DNA of 8,097 bases from Flavobacteriales bacterium (lineage in GTDB: Bacteria; Bacteroidota; Bacteroidia; NS11-12g; UBA955). Positions 6,734-8,097 of this stretch are shown one piece after another. Within the stretch, counting starts at the first letter, position 1, and each line of letters starts with the position of its first letter. A program made the position numbers and the translations under genes. The notes beneath the pieces were generated by a model. It was not told the origin of the DNA. It made no database searches and worked only from the letters and a program-made list of their open reading frames with translations. Where the stretch lies: NCBI GenBank assembly GCA_947450405.1, contig CANFVI010000071.1, forward strand, positions 1-8,097, written 5' to 3'.

Positions 6734-8070
6734 ACTCTCAAAAATTGACTCATAGCCATAGGGTCAATGTATCCTGAATTCATTACATCGTCATAAACTC
6801 CGAATATATCGGCAATAGTTGGAACCAAATCAGTTAATCTACCAATTGGATTCCCTTCAGAACCAACAGTAATTTTAGGCACATTTTTACCTACCATTAA
6901 ACTCCAAACCCTTAATGAATTGGCATCTGAATGATCGAATGCCATCCAATCATTTTCGTCAAGGATTGGATTTGGATTCAAATTTCGGCCACATTCAGGA
7001 GCAACGATAAATACTGTATTATCTTTCATTTCAGGTATATTCGTCTGTATATAATCATAAAGCCAAGCCGTTATATGGTCGGCTCTGTGTAGGCTCCTCA
7101 AATAACCTGTAAAGTTAGAATGACAACCATCCACTTCGGAAATATTCACCGCGAGCATTTTGGGTTTGAATTCCTTTAATATTTCAGCCGAATACGCAAC
7201 ATTAAATGCATCTGTAGTATTTGCAGCTGGAGGCATTGCAATTTGACCTAAGCTTTGTTTGGTAAAAGTAGCCCTCATAAACTCTTTTATGTGGGTTCTC
7301 TCATCATCCGTATTTTTGATTGTTGTTTGTCTCGAATTTTCTAAAGCAAAACTATTATTTAAGAAATTTTTCATCTCATACATTGGCTTTAATTCATTAT
7401 TTGAATATGGTTTAGAGTTCGAAAGAATATTTTGCCCGTAACTTCCAAAAGTGATTGGTGGAATAAACATATTTGCTCCAAAATTGAGGCCGTAGTTTTC
7501 ATTTGTACTTGCATTTAACAGGGGAGTACTATTGCCAATACCGTTTCCAACAAACCAACAATCAGTAGCTTTAAACCCTCTGTGCTTTCTGAGATATTCA
7601 AATATAGTGGGAGATGATGGTCTTGTTTTCAAACCTTGCCCGGTGCTCATACTTCCTGTAAGCAAAGTATTCAATCCTACATAATGTCCTGCACTTTGCG
7701 CACGAACTTCATTAAAGGTCATTCCTTTACTAGCTAATGATTCTGTTAGCAATCGCGGAATCGGATCTGAGCCTTTTGTTTGCCCTGGAATGTCTTGCCC
7801 ATAAACAATTTTTTTGGTTGGCGCATTGCCATTGAATAAATTGGGCATTATATTTCCAGCAGCACCTTTAACTCCTTGGCTATCTTCCAAATATCTACCT
7901 AAAACACTTTCTTGTTGACGAACACCTCCCGCAAACATAACCATAACCACATGTTCTGCTTTTTCTATTCCTGATTTTGCAAATAATCTACCTGAAGGCA
8001 ATATATACGGAGCAACAATACCGGCACCAACTGTAAGGGTAGATCTTTTTATAAATTCTTTTCTTCTCAT
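6730..8070 (-). CDS. Exported alkaline-phosphatase/sulfatase-superfamily protein (DUF1501-like)
   Basis: This 446-residue protein opens with a Tat-like signal: MRRKEFIKRSTLTVGAGIVA, then PYILPSGRLFAKSG, so export in folded form across the inner membrane is likely. The body has signs of the alkaline-phosphatase/sulfatase fold: HVVMVMFAGGVRQQES (40-55), LNTLLTGSMSTG (133-144), SPTIFEYLRKHRG (153-165), and a metal-site-like series SEVDGCHSNF (D314, H317), LHRADHITAWLYDYIQ (D331, H332), APECGRN (E359) and FDHSD (D379, H380). The end, GRLTDLVPTIADIFGV (410-425), resembles the sulfatase tail. DUF1501-type proteins share this fold and are often encoded beside cytochrome-like proteins, as here. The N-terminal metal-binding Asp and Ser/Thr nucleophile typical of active members are not evident (AGG at 47-49), so activity is uncertain. 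ATG is the start, preceded by A-rich sequence without a Shine-Dalgarno. It is the first gene in view of the operon. Substrate unknown. Confidence 0.82.
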   Translation of the reverse strand: MRRKEFIKRSTLTVGAGIVAPYILPSGRLFAKSGIEKAEHVVMVMFAGGVRQQESVLGRYLEDSQGVKGAAGNIMPNLFNGNAPTKKIVYGQDIPGQTKGSDPIPRLLTESLASKGMTFNEVRAQSAGHYVGLNTLLTGSMSTGQGLKTRPSSPTIFEYLRKHRGFKATDCWFVGNGIGNSTPLLNASTNENYGLNFGANMFIPPITFGSYGQNILSNSKPYSNNELKPMYEMKNFLNNSFALENSRQTTIKNTDDERTHIKEFMRATFTKQSLGQIAMPPAANTTDAFNVAYSAEILKEFKPKMLAVNISEVDGCHSNFTGYLRSLHRADHITAWLYDYIQTNIPEMKDNTVFIVAPECGRNLNPNPILDENDWMAFDHSDANSLRVWSLMVGKNVPKITVGSEGNPIGRLTDLVPTIADIFGVYDDVMNSGYIDPMAMSQFLRV

Positions 8071-8097
8071 GTCTTTTTAATAAAATGAATATTCATC
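8071..8097. other. Partial upstream region, no promoter visible
   Basis: Only 27 nt lie upstream of the first gene. They are AT-rich and hold a 12-bp palindrome, ATGAATATTCAT (8085-8096), but no TAnnTTTG element. The operon promoter, or a further upstream gene, must lie outside the window. The palindrome could be an operator or chance. Confidence 0.3.

Noticed and set aside
8085..8096. 12-bp palindrome ATGAATATTCAT as an operator
   Set aside because: Short AT-rich palindromes are common by chance here, and the window ends immediately after it, so no promoter context can be seen.
1..8097. Search for CRISPR arrays, insertion sequences, toxin-antitoxin or phage defence genes
   Set aside because: No direct-repeat array, transposase, inverted terminal repeats or defence-type protein motifs were seen. 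All major frames are explained by the five genes.

Overview
This AT-rich window comes from a member of the Bacteroidota. The evidence is a type B C-terminal sorting domain of the type IX secretion system (T9SS/gliding family), SPII lipoproteins, gene starts with no clear Shine-Dalgarno sequence, and a tRNA promoter matching the Bacteroidota TTTG / TAnnTTTG consensus with a 19-nt spacer. Every gene lies on the minus strand, so transcription runs from high to low coordinates. I cannot identify the genus.

Layout in the direction of transcription: (1) 8070-6730, an exported protein of the alkaline-phosphatase/sulfatase-like superfamily (DUF1501-like); (2) 6733-5801, a lipoprotein with a cytochrome-c-like domain carrying a CX4CH haem motif; (3) 5801-5346, a small lipoprotein with a DGDGD motif; (4) 5339-1860, a 1159-residue secreted multidomain protein with a CUB-like N-terminal domain, about seven Cys-paired repeats, Ig/PKD-like domains and a T9SS type B sorting domain; (5) 1844-255, an RqcH/NEMF-type ribosome quality-control protein; (6) 109-35, tRNA-Val(UAC) with its own promoter and a strong terminator at the window's left edge.

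Genes 1-4 overlap or are separated by at most 6 nt (4-nt overlap, 1-nt overlap, 6-nt gap) and form one tightly packed cell-envelope operon. The start codons appear to be ATG, GTG (or an ATG three codons later), ATG and TTG, which suggests translational coupling. No promoter is visible in the 27 nt upstream of gene 1, so the operon probably starts outside the window. The rqcH gene follows 15 nt after the secreted giant. It may be co-transcribed, although its job in cytosolic rescue of stalled ribosomes is unrelated.

The envelope operon resembles, in reduced form, the pairing of DUF1501-type proteins with cytochrome-like proteins known from other bacteria, here joined to a T9SS surface protein. 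Its substrate and purpose cannot be read from the sequence. I found no mobile element, CRISPR array, or phage or defence system.
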